A stretch of DNA of 31,493 nucleotides from Deltaproteobacteria bacterium (lineage in GTDB: Bacteria; Desulfobacterota; Desulfuromonadia; Desulfuromonadales; BM103): assembly GCA_024636215.1 (NCBI GenBank), contig JAGXHL010000060.1, positions 1 through 31,493 of the forward strand. The letters run 5' to 3'. The notes beneath the pieces are model-generated. The model was not told where the DNA came from, ran no database searches, and saw only the letters and a list, made by a program, of their open reading frames with translations. Position numbers and translations under genes: made by a program. This document shows positions 1 through 8,402 of this stretch, one piece after another. Each line of letters opens with the position of its first letter. The stretch's first letter is position 1.

Positions 1-12
1 CTTGAGCTTCAT
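1..12 (-). CDS. Possible 5' end of a gene running off the left edge
   Basis: On the minus strand an ATG at 12 (first codons Met-Lys-Leu-Lys) is preceded, six bases upstream, by an AGGGGG ribosome-binding-like sequence. Only four codons are visible, so no product can be named. It lies about 110 bp inside the 18-bp repeat at 123-140. If that repeat is an insertion-sequence end, this would be where a transposase could start; this is inference only. Confidence 0.25.
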
Positions 13-100
13 CGGCAACCCCCTGTATGTTATTTGGCGTCGTAACCTAATAATATCAGATAGTTGTCTATGAAGCTCGACTTTTATGTGGGTTTAACAG

Positions 101-128
101 GTATATTCAAAAGGCTGAATATACTTTT
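101..128 (+). terminator. AT-rich hairpin with short T run, weak terminator candidate
   Basis: GTATATTCA at 101-109 pairs perfectly with TGAATATAC at 116-124 across a six-base loop, and TTTT follows on the plus strand. The stem is AT-rich and the T run short, so termination is uncertain. No plus-strand gene is visible to its left. Confidence 0.25.
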
Positions 129-140
129 GCAAGAGGCTCA
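123..140 (-). repeat. 18-bp repeat, left copy (possible IS end)
   Basis: On the minus strand this reads TGAGCCTCTTGCAAAAGT, identical to plus-strand 31353-31370 at the other end of the window, so the two copies are inverted relative to each other. A perfect 18-mer pair is unlikely by chance in 31 kb. An outer end beginning GAGCC and an adjacent possible gene start at 12 suit an insertion-sequence end extending leftward, but no transposase is seen here. Confidence 0.5.
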
Positions 141-178
141 TGAGTATTTATATTATTTCTATAACTATAAAAAAATAT

Positions 179-1312
179 TTAAGCTTGTTTTATAACCTCT
201 ACGATAAATTCCGCCACCTGTACCATATCTTCAACCGCGACAGCTTCTGTGGTTGAATGAACATTCTGCATACCGGTTCCGATAATGACCATTTCGATGT
301 CATATCCATTAAAGATATTCGCATCACTACCGCCACCCCCCAGTCGGTCACGCATCTCACGACCAAGAGAGGAGGCTGCTGCGCAGGCCAACTGACAGAT
401 TGCCGCATCTTCAGGCACGTGCATCGAAGGAAAATCCGAATGGACCTTTACATCAACCTTTGCACGGAAACTCTTGTTGTCGATAATCGTCGTCAACTCC
501 TCGGCTGCCTGCTCAAAACATGCGAGCATATGCTCGGTCTGGGCGGCCAGCTTTTCAGGATCATGACTGCGGGCCTCCCCTTTCAAATGGACAGACTCCG
601 CGATAATATTCGTGGCAACCCCACCTTCAATTGTCCCGATATTGGCGGTCGTCTCTGTGTCAATACGCCCCAAACGCATCAAGCTAATCGCCTTTGCCGC
701 TACCTGTATTGCCGACACCCCTTTCTCCGGTGCGACACCAGCATGAGCTGCCAAGCCGGTAATCTCAATCTGCATCCGATTGGCGCCAGGCGCTTGCCTG
801 ACCATAAAATCGACGCCGGGGGTATCAAAAGCGAAACCACGACGGGATCGGATCAGGGAATAATCGAGATTTTTGGCCCCAACCAGACCGACCTCTTCGG
901 CGATGGTCACAACAACTTCCAACGGGACATGTTTAATCTCTAACTCACGAACCAACTCCAGAGCCTCAATAACCTCAGCAACGCCGGCCTTATCATCAGC
1001 ACCGAGAATAGTCGCCCCGGAACTCGAAATAATTCCGTCAATCAGTACCGGTTCGATGTTGTCGCACGGCCCGACAGTATCCATATGCACCGACAACATC
1101 AGAGGTTCACCTTCTTTTTCACCAGAAAACCTGGCAATCAAATTTCCAACTTCACCACCTGTCTTCTGGCCAGCTTGATCGTAAACAACCTCAGCTCCGA
1201 GAGCCGTAAACCGTTCTTCCAGATAATGAGCCATCGCTCCTTCCTTAAACGAAGGACTACTGATAGCAGCTTGACGCATAAACTCAGTTATGATTCGATC
1301 CCTGTTGACCAT
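179..1312 (-). CDS. M20-family metallopeptidase (PepT-like)
   Basis: A 377-residue dizinc aminopeptidase or amidohydrolase of the M20/M25/M40 (PepT-like) family, probably cytoplasmic, releasing amino acids from small peptides. Family motifs are in order: HMDTV with H76 and D78, GADDKAG with bridging D106, TIAEEVG with the catalytic Glu pair near 139-140, AFDTPG around 162-166, and a C-terminal NVHSTTE carrying the last zinc-binding His. The dimerisation insert lies between. ATG at 1312 follows an AAAGGAGA ribosome binding site four bases upstream. It is monocistronic and divergent from the M23 peptidase gene. Length fits the PepT-like branch (about 370-410 residues). Substrate is not shown by the sequence; a tripeptidase or another M20 amidohydrolase role is possible. 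Confidence 0.85.
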   Translation of the reverse strand: MVNRDRIITEFMRQAAISSPSFKEGAMAHYLEERFTALGAEVVYDQAGQKTGGEVGNLIARFSGEKEGEPLMLSVHMDTVGPCDNIEPVLIDGIISSSGATILGADDKAGVAEVIEALELVRELEIKHVPLEVVVTIAEEVGLVGAKNLDYSLIRSRRGFAFDTPGVDFMVRQAPGANRMQIEITGLAAHAGVAPEKGVSAIQVAAKAISLMRLGRIDTETTANIGTIEGGVATNIIAESVHLKGEARSHDPEKLAAQTEHMLACFEQAAEELTTIIDNKSFRAKVDVKVHSDFPSMHVPEDAAICQLACAAASSLGREMRDRLGGGGSDANIFNGYDIEMVIIGTGMQNVHSTTEAVAVEDMVQVAEFIVEVIKQA

Positions 1313-1399
1313 TTGCTCTCCTTTATGCTAACGAATACGCTCAAGTACAAAAAAATCAAAACACGAATCGAACGTAGATTAAAAAATTTAATTCGACGG

Positions 1400-1429
1400 T
1401 AGACAAATTAAAAGAACTCATGATATTAT
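1400..1429 (+). promoter_or_regulatory. Candidate sigma70-type promoter for the M23 peptidase gene
   Basis: TAGACA at 1400-1405 and TATTAT at 1424-1429 each match the -35 and -10 consensus at five of six positions with an 18-bp spacer, about 57 bp before the ATG at 1486. It sits in the AT-rich gap between divergent genes. No experimental support. Confidence 0.4.
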
Positions 1430-1485
1430 GCGTAAGTTAAATATAACTGACCTATAACTATCCTATAGTTTCACAGGAAACATGA

Positions 1486-2814
1486 ATGAAATTTGACTTC
1501 AAGCCACCAAGACAGAGCTCCGCCATAAAAAAAACACGCACCTCTCTGACTGTTTTGTACTACGTTTTGGGGCTCGCTGTCACGGTCATTGCTCTCGGAA
1601 TCGTTTTTCAGGATCTCACCCCCTCAACCGAAGCTTATACGGTCACCCCGGAATCAAAACTCCCTGCTGAGTCAACCCCCCCAGCGGAACCACAACTCCC
1701 TGAGATTCAACGTGAATATATTAAGGGAGAAATAAAAAGTGGTGATACGATCTCTGGCCTGCTCGGGCCATACCTGACCTCTCAGAACCTCTACGACTTG
1801 AACCTGCAGTGTAAGCCTCTTTTCCCTTTGTCGCGCATCACCACAGGACAACCATTTCGCATTACTCTGGCTAACGGGAAGTTCGAGCGTTTCGAGTACG
1901 ACATCAACCCTGAAAAGCAGCTTATAATCGATTGCGATCAAGAGCAGTTCAGCGTCAGCAAAGTATTAATAGAATACGATATAGAAATCGAAATGGTCAA
2001 AGGGACCATTAACAGCAGCCTGTTTGAGACGATTGCCGAAATCGGAGAAAAGCCTGAACTGGCCATGAATCTGGCCGGCATCTTTGCCTGGGACATCGAT
2101 TTCATCCTCGACATTCGCACAGGCGATCATTTTCAGGCTTTGGTTGAGAAACGGAGTCGTGACGGAAAACCGGCCGGTTACGGGCAAATTCTCGCTGCAG
2201 AGTTCACCAATCAAAATGAAGACTATCGTGCCTTCCTGTTTCAAGATGGCGATCGTCCCTCCTCCTACTACGACGAAAATGGCGACAACGTGCGCAAAAT
2301 GTTCCTGAAAGCACCACTCTCTTTTTCCCGCATTTCATCGGGATTCACGTCACGCCGCTTTCATCCGATCACCAAGACATGGAAATCTCACCCGGCAATC
2401 GATTATGCAGCGTCGCGCGGTACACCAATTAAGTCGGTTGGTGACGGTACAATCGTCAAAATCAGCAAAGATCAGTACAACGGACGGCACATAAAGATTC
2501 GCCATAATTCAACCTACCAGACACTTTACCTGCATATGGAGAAATTTGCCAAAGGGATGAAGAAAGGAAAAAAGGTCTATCAGGGTGAAGTCATCGGCTA
2601 TGTCGGCAGCACCGGGCTCGCGACCGGACCACACCTCTGCTTCCGTATGTACAAAAACGGCTCAACGGTCAACCCGAATAAGGTAAAAACACGCTCAGCT
2701 GAACCGGTTTCAGAAACGAACAAAATCGCTTTTCTCGGTGCGATAGAACCTCTCTCTGCCCAATTCAGGCAACCTCAACTGGTGGCCACGAACAGTCTGC
2801 AGGAGAGCCGTTAA
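1486..2814 (+). CDS. Membrane-anchored M23 (LytM-type) peptidoglycan endopeptidase
   Basis: A 442-residue cell-envelope peptidase of the MepM/OapA-like M23 group. One hydrophobic segment near residues 23-42 suggests an inner-membrane anchor with the rest in the periplasm. A LysM/OapA-like region (about 78-160; 'IKSGDTISGLLGPY') precedes the peptidase domain (about 285-395). Visible zinc and catalytic residues are H302 and D306 (HPAID), H350 (YLHME) and H383. The usual final HxH motif reads H383-Leu-C385, so Cys replaces the third zinc ligand. The start has AGGAAA five bases upstream; an ATG four bases earlier opens only a four-codon frame. The oxidoreductase gene begins three bases after its stop, so they may be co-transcribed. 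Confidence 0.88.
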   Translation: MKFDFKPPRQSSAIKKTRTSLTVLYYVLGLAVTVIALGIVFQDLTPSTEAYTVTPESKLPAESTPPAEPQLPEIQREYIKGEIKSGDTISGLLGPYLTSQNLYDLNLQCKPLFPLSRITTGQPFRITLANGKFERFEYDINPEKQLIIDCDQEQFSVSKVLIEYDIEIEMVKGTINSSLFETIAEIGEKPELAMNLAGIFAWDIDFILDIRTGDHFQALVEKRSRDGKPAGYGQILAAEFTNQNEDYRAFLFQDGDRPSSYYDENGDNVRKMFLKAPLSFSRISSGFTSRRFHPITKTWKSHPAIDYAASRGTPIKSVGDGTIVKISKDQYNGRHIKIRHNSTYQTLYLHMEKFAKGMKKGKKVYQGEVIGYVGSTGLATGPHLCFRMYKNGSTVNPNKVKTRSAEPVSETNKIAFLGAIEPLSAQFRQPQLVATNSLQESR

Positions 2815-2817
2815 ATC

Positions 2818-4512
2818 ATGAATGGTTGGCACGGCCGCCTTCTGGTTATAGACCTGTCAACTCATACCTGCCACACCGAATCACTTTCTCACAATCGTCT
2901 ACAGACCTCCCTTGGCGGGCGAGGCCTTGCTGTTGAATTTTTTCAGGACTACGCTCACCTCGATCCATTTTCCGCCGATATCCCGTTGATTCTAACCACA
3001 GGCCCCTTATCCGGAAGCGGAACTCCGGCTTCCGAGCGTCTCTGTATTCTCTCCCGTTCACCGCTAACCGGTACAATTTTTGACACTAGCGCCGGTGGTT
3101 CTTTTGCGTATACCCTCAAAGCCACAGGACATGACGGCTTATTTATATCCGGTACCAGCGATCGACCGGTCGCCTTGCGTATTCAACCTTCCGGTGTCGA
3201 GTTTCTGGAGGCCGACTCTCTCTGGGGGAAAACCACGTCCGAAACAATCGCGGCATTTACAGCATGCAGTGTCGCCGCTATCGGACCGGCCGGGGAAAAC
3301 AGAGTCCTTTATGCGAACATCGTCTTCAGTGACGGTGACAATGATGGACGGGGCGGACTCGGTGCCGTGATGGGAGCAAAGAATCTCAAAGCGATTGCAG
3401 TCGAGGGAAACTGTCTGACGACGATAGCCGAGCCACTCAAGCTCGAACTGGCGCAGCAGAAGATTTTGCGTCTATTTCGTGCCTCCCCCGCGATCATGGG
3501 CCCCTTCGGACTCCACGAATATGGAACGCCAACCTTTATGGATCTGACCAACCAAAGAGAGATGCTCCCGACACGCAATTTCAAAGCGTCATATTTTGAA
3601 GAGGCAAAAAAACTATCTGGACCTGCGATCCGCAACGCATTATTGCCGCGACACGACAGCTGTCACGACTGCTTCATCGCCTGCAAGAAAAAAGGGAGAG
3701 ACAACCAACGCCTCCCTGAATATTCCGCACTGAGCCACTTTGGACCCTTGCTTAATATTTGCAATCTTCAGAGCGTTATTGATGCAAATACCGCCTGTAA
3801 GGAAATGGGGCTCGACGCAATCTCTGCCGCCTCTACTCTGGCGACGCAGGGGGAAATAACGGGGATTTTTCCGAACCCTGATGACTTACTAAAAATTCTA
3901 ATACAGATCAGTTATCGCCACAAAGAGTCTAAATCACTCTCCCTGGGCTCCAGACGTCTGGCTGAGGAGTGTGGTCATCCTGAAGCCTCCATGACGGTCA
4001 AATCTCTCGAACTCCCCGCATTTGACCCGCGAGGCGCCACCGGCATAGCTCTCTCCTACTGCACCAGTAGTCTGGGGGGGAGTCATATCAGAGGACATAT
4101 GGAATCGAGTGAAATTTTGCGCAAACCGGTCGCAATCGATCGGTTTTCCTTCTCTGGAAAAGGGCGTCTGCTCAAAATTGCTGAAGATGCTCATGCCGCT
4201 TATGATTCAATGATAGTCTGTCCAAACGCCTTTTATGCCGCATCCCTCGAAGAGTACGCTGAAGCAGTCAGCGCCGTAACGGGTCACGACTATTCACCCG
4301 CCGACTTGAGTCAGATTGGTGAGAAGATCGTCAATACAGAACAGAGGATCAACCGCCGCAACGGCTTTACGGTCGATGACGATATGCTACCAGCTCGTTT
4401 TTTTCAGGAAAATGGGACATCGGATGATAATCTTACACTCCCGCCGCTGGACAAAGTCGCGTTCTGTTCGGAGCTGCATCGCTATTATCGGGTTCGTAAT
4501 CTTGATAATTAA
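2818..4512 (+). CDS. Tungsten-containing aldehyde:ferredoxin oxidoreductase family protein
   Basis: A 564-residue member of the AOR family, which oxidises aldehydes to acids (or the reverse) using a bis-tungstopterin centre and a 4Fe-4S cluster, passing electrons to ferredoxin; expected in the cytoplasm. The N-terminal 'GGRGLAVEFF' and 'GPLSGSGTPAS' segments are typical of the AOR N domain. Cluster ligands are C282, C285, C289 (CHDCFIAC) and C468 (SMIVC), matching the four-Cys pattern of characterised AORs. A cofactor-binding segment reads NTACKEMGLDAIS. It is slightly shorter than many AORs (about 600). It follows the M23 gene by three bases with an AGGAGA upstream and precedes the aldolase-like gene by 36 bases. 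The aldehyde substrate is unknown; no MoaD or ferredoxin gene is adjacent. Confidence 0.9.
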   Translation: MNGWHGRLLVIDLSTHTCHTESLSHNRLQTSLGGRGLAVEFFQDYAHLDPFSADIPLILTTGPLSGSGTPASERLCILSRSPLTGTIFDTSAGGSFAYTLKATGHDGLFISGTSDRPVALRIQPSGVEFLEADSLWGKTTSETIAAFTACSVAAIGPAGENRVLYANIVFSDGDNDGRGGLGAVMGAKNLKAIAVEGNCLTTIAEPLKLELAQQKILRLFRASPAIMGPFGLHEYGTPTFMDLTNQREMLPTRNFKASYFEEAKKLSGPAIRNALLPRHDSCHDCFIACKKKGRDNQRLPEYSALSHFGPLLNICNLQSVIDANTACKEMGLDAISAASTLATQGEITGIFPNPDDLLKILIQISYRHKESKSLSLGSRRLAEECGHPEASMTVKSLELPAFDPRGATGIALSYCTSSLGGSHIRGHMESSEILRKPVAIDRFSFSGKGRLLKIAEDAHAAYDSMIVCPNAFYAASLEEYAEAVSAVTGHDYSPADLSQIGEKIVNTEQRINRRNGFTVDDDMLPARFFQENGTSDDNLTLPPLDKVAFCSELHRYYRVRNLDN

Positions 4513-4548
4513 TTTTCCAACCTATACAGCTATTGATCGCCAATCGAT

Positions 4549-5706
4549 ATGAACGACAAACTTTTTTATTATCAATCCAAACTGGAAAGTGACGGCTGTA
4601 GCAAACCGGGCCGGGTCGCGATGTTTACGCAGGACGACGCAATAGCTGCCGTCGGACCCGACGATTTACTGGATATTGGAAAAAGGGTGATAAGAGATCT
4701 CGGTCTTCCGGCACTCGTACTCTACGAACCGTCCCTCCCCTTTTACAATTTTATTATAAAAAAGGTTACATGCGGCAATACAATTGTTCCGACAGACACG
4801 GAAACCCGCACGTTTTTACACGACATTCCGTTTATCCGCAAAGCAGAGTCCGACGATAAACTCACAACAAGACTGACAGAGATGCTCGGCAAACGAAAAG
4901 GGGTTATGGTTGAGAACCTCGGGATAATAACCGTCGGTCCCGTCACTCTAGAGCAAGCTTATATCAATGCCTCTTCACTTTTTCATGCGGTTTTTGTTAA
5001 ATATCTGCTCGATCTGCAACAATGCGGGTTTTCATCAGAGAAAGAGCGTGAAGAGTTTAACGATTTCAAGCAGCATTGGCTCAAACCGCTCATCTACCCC
5101 GACCCACCCTTTCGTACCGGATTACTCATGAACCCTAAAGATATTTATAACGAGATGACACGGACAGGGAGCGAGATGGTCAAAGCCCACCTGGTCGACT
5201 CAGCCTTTGGGAATATCAGCTGCAAAAGCGGTGACGTTATCTACATATCGCAAACGGGTGCGAGTCTCGATGCCCTAGACGACTGTATAGATCCGGTCCC
5301 GCTCGACAATAGCTCAACCTGTGGTATCACCGCATCGAGCGAACTGTTAGCACATCGTCTTATTTACGAGCAGATGGGTGATGGTGTTATCCTGCACGGT
5401 CATCCGAAGTTCTCCATCATCATGAGTATGCTTTGTGACAACACCGAGTGTACCGAAGAAGAGTGCTGGAATCGTTGCCCGGTAGTACGAACCTGTCGTG
5501 ATGTCCCGATTGTCTCCGGTGAGATCGGTGCAGGGGGACTTGCCGAAAAAATCAGCCCGGTAATCAGGGACTCCGGCAGAGTCATCGTATTCGGTCATGG
5601 GGTCTTTACCTCCGGCCGCAATTTCAACGAGGCCTTTGAAGCACTGTTACAGACGGAAGTCGCTTGCAGAGAGGAGTATTTCCACCGAAACAGCTCAAAT
5701 TGTTGA
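4549..5706 (+). CDS. Class II aldolase/adducin-like protein with extra N-terminal half and Cys cluster
   Basis: A 385-residue protein whose C-terminal half (about 195-380) is a class II aldolase/adducin domain: 'AFGNISCKSGD', 'ISQTGASLDALD', metal-ligand HGH (H283, H285) and FGHG (H350). The N-terminal half, ending 'ENLGIITVGPVTLEQAYI', resembles the C-terminal portion of the same fold without its His ligands, so the protein looks like a degenerate tandem. Five cysteines (C296, C301, C306, C310, C316) lie in a short insert after the metal-binding motif, where a metal or Fe-S site could form. The family uses a divalent metal for retro-aldol or decarboxylation chemistry on phospho-sugars. It follows the AOR gene by 36 bases, so it could supply or use the aldehyde. 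The ATG at 4549 has no strong ribosome binding site. Exact reaction not recognised. Confidence 0.7.
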   Translation: MNDKLFYYQSKLESDGCSKPGRVAMFTQDDAIAAVGPDDLLDIGKRVIRDLGLPALVLYEPSLPFYNFIIKKVTCGNTIVPTDTETRTFLHDIPFIRKAESDDKLTTRLTEMLGKRKGVMVENLGIITVGPVTLEQAYINASSLFHAVFVKYLLDLQQCGFSSEKEREEFNDFKQHWLKPLIYPDPPFRTGLLMNPKDIYNEMTRTGSEMVKAHLVDSAFGNISCKSGDVIYISQTGASLDALDDCIDPVPLDNSSTCGITASSELLAHRLIYEQMGDGVILHGHPKFSIIMSMLCDNTECTEEECWNRCPVVRTCRDVPIVSGEIGAGGLAEKISPVIRDSGRVIVFGHGVFTSGRNFNEAFEALLQTEVACREEYFHRNSSNC

Positions 5707-5795
5707 CTATTCAAGGGTGTTGGTATTAAAGTAGCGTGTTAAATTTTATTGAGTCAGCACAAAAAGTAGAAATGATTATCTTCACAGGGGGCCGC

Positions 5796-7190
5796 ATGGC
5801 GACTGCATTAAAACTTGGTGAACTTCTCGTACAAGAAAAGGTTATAACACCTCACCAACTCGAAGAAGCACTTAAATATCAGGTTATTTTCGGTGGAAAG
5901 CTCGGAACAAACCTGATTGAACTTGATTTTGTCAAAGAAGATGACATTGCCAAAACCCTCAGCAAAATGCTTAGAGTACCACTGGTTAATGGCGATGAGT
6001 TAAACAACATCACACAGGATATTATCAATCTGATACCCCGGGATATGGCTGAGCAATACCATGCGATTCCACTCCAACTTGAGAATCGCAAATTAACATT
6101 GGTTATGACGAACCCCGCTGACCTCAAAGCGATAGACGAAATTTCATTCCGTACAGGGTTCATCATCCGCCCTGCTGTTGCCGCAGAAGTTCGGATCATT
6201 CTTGCCCTTGAACATCATTATCATATTCCTCGAGAAATCAGATACGTTCAGGTCAGTAAAAAAATTGAGAGTGAGCTAAACACTCTGAACGTTGAGTCAA
6301 ACTTTAAACCGAAAACTCCTGTGCAAAACAGACAGCCGAAACCTGCACCCGAGCCAAAGAAAGTAGCACCGGAACCTCCGAAAGTAGCACCGGAACCTCC
6401 GAAAGCAGCGCCGGAGCCTCCGAAAGCAGCGCCGGAGCCTCCGAAAGCAGCGCCGGAGCCTCCGAAAGCAGCGCCGGAGCCACCGAAAGCAGCGCCGGAG
6501 CCACCAAAACTAACACCCAAATCTACGATAGAATTTGAAGAACCAGGTCATGAGGCATCAACACCTCTGTTTTCTCGAACCATTCCAGAGCCGCAAGAAG
6601 TTGTTGTAGATCCATCTCCAGAAACCGAAATAGTAACAGAAGAGGTTATGGAACTGCTGGAAGCAGATATTGTCGTTGAAGGGACAGAAAACCTCGACGA
6701 ATTAAGAATTCCGTCGGTCTTCCGTCACCTCGCCGACCCTGCTGATCGTGAAGATATTGCCGAAAGTGTAGCAACTTTTGTCGGCAAAGATGTTGACCAC
6801 TGTGCTATTTTTCAGATTCGTGGTGTTGTTGCCCAGGGGTGGAGACTGGTAGCAAACAAGAAGGAAGATCCTGCTTTTGGTGAATTTCAGATCACCCTCG
6901 ACCACCCTTCTATCCTAAAGACAGTAACGGATACAGCCAGCTATTACATCGGACCGATACCAACGACTAGTAAGGACAATATACGTCTGGTCGAAGCTTT
7001 GGGAGGGTACTCACCCGCCACAGCACTTCTGGTTCCGGTCATCGTTATGGGTCGCGTGGTCACGGTCCTTTATGTTGATGACAAAAGTGGTGATTTGGCA
7101 GGGAAGTTACTCGAGCTCCAGAAACTCGCAGCTAAAATGGCGATGTCGTTTGAAATCCTGATTTTGAAAAATAAAATCATTATGATGTAG
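5796..7190 (+). CDS. MshEN (GspE N-terminal) domain protein with Pro/Ala repeat linker
   Basis: The chosen ATG at 5796 (464 residues) has AGGGGG four bases upstream; a GTG 60 bases earlier has no such site. Residues 1-145 form a MshEN/GspE N-terminal domain, which in other proteins binds cyclic di-GMP through two 24-residue motifs; two candidates are visible (KLGELLVQEKVITPHQLEEA and, about 28 residues later, KLGTNLIELDFVKEDDIAKT). A Pro/Glu/Lys/Ala linker with seven 7-residue repeats follows (6360-6506). The C-terminal domain (about 290-464; 'GWRLVANKK', 'GRVVTVLYVDD') may be GAF-like. There is no ATPase domain, so it is not a secretion motor; a signalling or adaptor role in surface motility or secretion is inferred. 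Confidence 0.75.
   Translation: MATALKLGELLVQEKVITPHQLEEALKYQVIFGGKLGTNLIELDFVKEDDIAKTLSKMLRVPLVNGDELNNITQDIINLIPRDMAEQYHAIPLQLENRKLTLVMTNPADLKAIDEISFRTGFIIRPAVAAEVRIILALEHHYHIPREIRYVQVSKKIESELNTLNVESNFKPKTPVQNRQPKPAPEPKKVAPEPPKVAPEPPKAAPEPPKAAPEPPKAAPEPPKAAPEPPKAAPEPPKLTPKSTIEFEEPGHEASTPLFSRTIPEPQEVVVDPSPETEIVTEEVMELLEADIVVEGTENLDELRIPSVFRHLADPADREDIAESVATFVGKDVDHCAIFQIRGVVAQGWRLVANKKEDPAFGEFQITLDHPSILKTVTDTASYYIGPIPTTSKDNIRLVEALGGYSPATALLVPVIVMGRVVTVLYVDDKSGDLAGKLLELQKLAAKMAMSFEILILKNKIIMM
6360..6506 (+). repeat. Seven tandem 21-bp repeats coding Pro-rich heptads
   Basis: Seven in-frame 21-base units begin at 6360, 6381, 6402, 6423, 6444, 6465 and 6486. Each encodes a variant of Lys-Ala-Ala-Pro-Glu-Pro-Pro. 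Units 3 to 5 are identical over most of their length, and the first two share two synonymous changes and Val for Ala. This is typical of recent slippage, so copy number probably varies between strains. It forms an extended, charged linker between the two domains of the host protein. Confidence 0.9.
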
Positions 7191-7222
7191 AGCCTCTCTC
7201 CATCATTCTCTGTCTTGACACG

Positions 7223-7248
7223 AACGCCCTGACAACTGTCGGGGCGTT
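7223..7248 (+). terminator. GC-rich hairpin downstream of the MshEN gene
   Basis: AACGCCCTGAC at 7223-7233 pairs with GTCGGGGCGTT at 7238-7248 (one G-U pair) over a four-base loop, 32 bases after the stop at 7190. The T run after it is poor, so it may stabilise the transcript end rather than terminate alone. Confidence 0.35.
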
Positions 7249-7275
7249 TGACATTATGATGGCGTCTCAATAAGC

Positions 7276-7298
7276 CTGCATTGCGATGCAGCGTTTTT
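7276..7298 (+). terminator. Candidate intrinsic terminator
   Basis: CTGCAT (7276-7281) and ATGCAG (7286-7291) form a six-bp stem with a TGCG loop, followed by CG and five T residues. It lies about 85 bases after the MshEN gene and would separate it from the ACP-phosphodiesterase-like gene. The stem is short, hence moderate confidence. Confidence 0.4.
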
Positions 7299-7413
7299 AG
7301 GACCTCTAACTACAGACGCAGGCCTATGCCTCTGGAGAACCACGACGCTTTCAGGATAAAATTCTGTTGAGTTGTTTTATTTTTGCTTTGCGAGTGCATC
7401 ACATTATGGTGCT

Positions 7414-8022
7414 ATGAATTATCTCTTCCATCTTTTCCTCTCAGATCCCGATCAGAATGTGATGCTTGGGAACCTGATGGGTGATTTCGTCAAAGGACGC
7501 CTCGATCTCGCCGACTTTCCCGAAACCATCCTCTTCGGATTGAGGCAACACCGTCAGATCGACAGTTTTGCCAACCAGAGCAGTGGTTATCAGGCGAGTC
7601 GACACCGTATAGACCCTGAATTTGGGTATTTCCGATCGATCATGGTCGATGTCTTCTACGACCACTTTCTGGCTCGCCACTGGGAACGACACCACCCTCT
7701 CCCCCTCGACCAGTTTGCCGAACAGGTCTATCAGACGCTTGAAAATAATTTTGAGCTGTTACCGCCCGATTTACAACAGATCGTCCCCCGCATGATCAAA
7801 CACAATTGGCTCGTCTCATACAGAGAGATCGAAACCATAGAGACCGTCCTCCTCCGTCTCGACCAGAGAATCAAACGACCGTCACCTCTGTCCAGAGGAG
7901 GGGAGCAACTCAAGCAACACTATGATATGTTTGATGCAGACTTCGACCTGTTTCTCATTCAGGCTCAAGATTTTCTTTCCAACAAGAGATGGTGCCAAAC
8001 AGCATCAAACAATAGAAAATAA
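7414..8022 (+). CDS. Acyl-carrier-protein phosphodiesterase family protein (DUF479)
   Basis: A 202-residue cytoplasmic protein of the AcpH/DUF479 family, which in E. coli hydrolyses phosphopantetheine from acyl carrier protein using a divalent metal. Typical signatures: start MNYLFHLFLSDP, 'GNLMGDFVKG' near 25-34, 'LRQHRQIDSFAN' with a conserved His and Asp, and 'MVDVFYDHFLARHW' around 84-97, an HD-like metal-binding pattern. ATG at 7414 is chosen because family proteins begin MNYL; a TTG 42 bases upstream would add an unmatched leader. The ribosome binding site is weak. The DksA-type gene starts four bases after its stop, so the two are probably co-transcribed with the TM2 gene. Confidence 0.8.
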   Translation: MNYLFHLFLSDPDQNVMLGNLMGDFVKGRLDLADFPETILFGLRQHRQIDSFANQSSGYQASRHRIDPEFGYFRSIMVDVFYDHFLARHWERHHPLPLDQFAEQVYQTLENNFELLPPDLQQIVPRMIKHNWLVSYREIETIETVLLRLDQRIKRPSPLSRGGEQLKQHYDMFDADFDLFLIQAQDFLSNKRWCQTASNNRK

Positions 8023-8026
8023 ACGT

Positions 8027-8383
8027 ATGGATGACTTGACCAAAAAGCAGATCACCGAACTGAAACGCAACCTTCTCGAGCGACTTGAGGAGTTGAATGG
8101 TATGCTTTCAGACTCCTATGAGGGGAGTAAACCAATCGGACTCGACCAACCGTTCGGACGACTTTCGAGGATGGATGCCCTTCAACAACAGAGCATGACT
8201 CAGGCAAGCCGGCAAGTAGCCCAGATACGGGTTATAAAGATAAACAATGCTCTCGACAGGATCAATCAGAATGACTATGGGTACTGCCTTGAATGTGAAG
8301 AGGAGATTGGATACGCTCGGCTGAAGGCTCAGCCGGAATCACCTTTGTGTCTCGATTGTCAAAGCCGTCGAGAGAAAAGCTAA
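8027..8383 (+). CDS. DksA/TraR-family C4 zinc finger protein
   Basis: A 118-residue protein of the DksA/TraR superfamily, whose members bind the RNA polymerase secondary channel and modulate initiation. The N-terminal half is predicted helical ('LTKKQITELKRNLLERLEEL'). The C-terminal zinc finger has C87, C90, C108 and C111 (CLEC and CLDC, 17 residues apart). ATG at 8027 gives the usual short length; an upstream in-frame ATG at 7922 lies inside the preceding gene. The coiled-coil-tip DxxDxA motif of true DksA is not obvious, so this is a small DksA-like regulator rather than the housekeeping protein. It lies between the AcpH-like and TM2 genes, with gaps of four and 19 bases. Confidence 0.82.
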   Translation: MDDLTKKQITELKRNLLERLEELNGMLSDSYEGSKPIGLDQPFGRLSRMDALQQQSMTQASRQVAQIRVIKINNALDRINQNDYGYCLECEEEIGYARLKAQPESPLCLDCQSRREKS

Positions 8384-8402
8384 CCGAAAAAGGATAAAGA
8401 TC

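Noticed and set aside
6248..6520. Minus-strand Gly/Ser/Ala-rich repeat frame
   Set aside because: It is the antisense of the 21-bp tandem repeat in the MshEN gene. A 21-base unit keeps all frames open, so the frame is an artefact.
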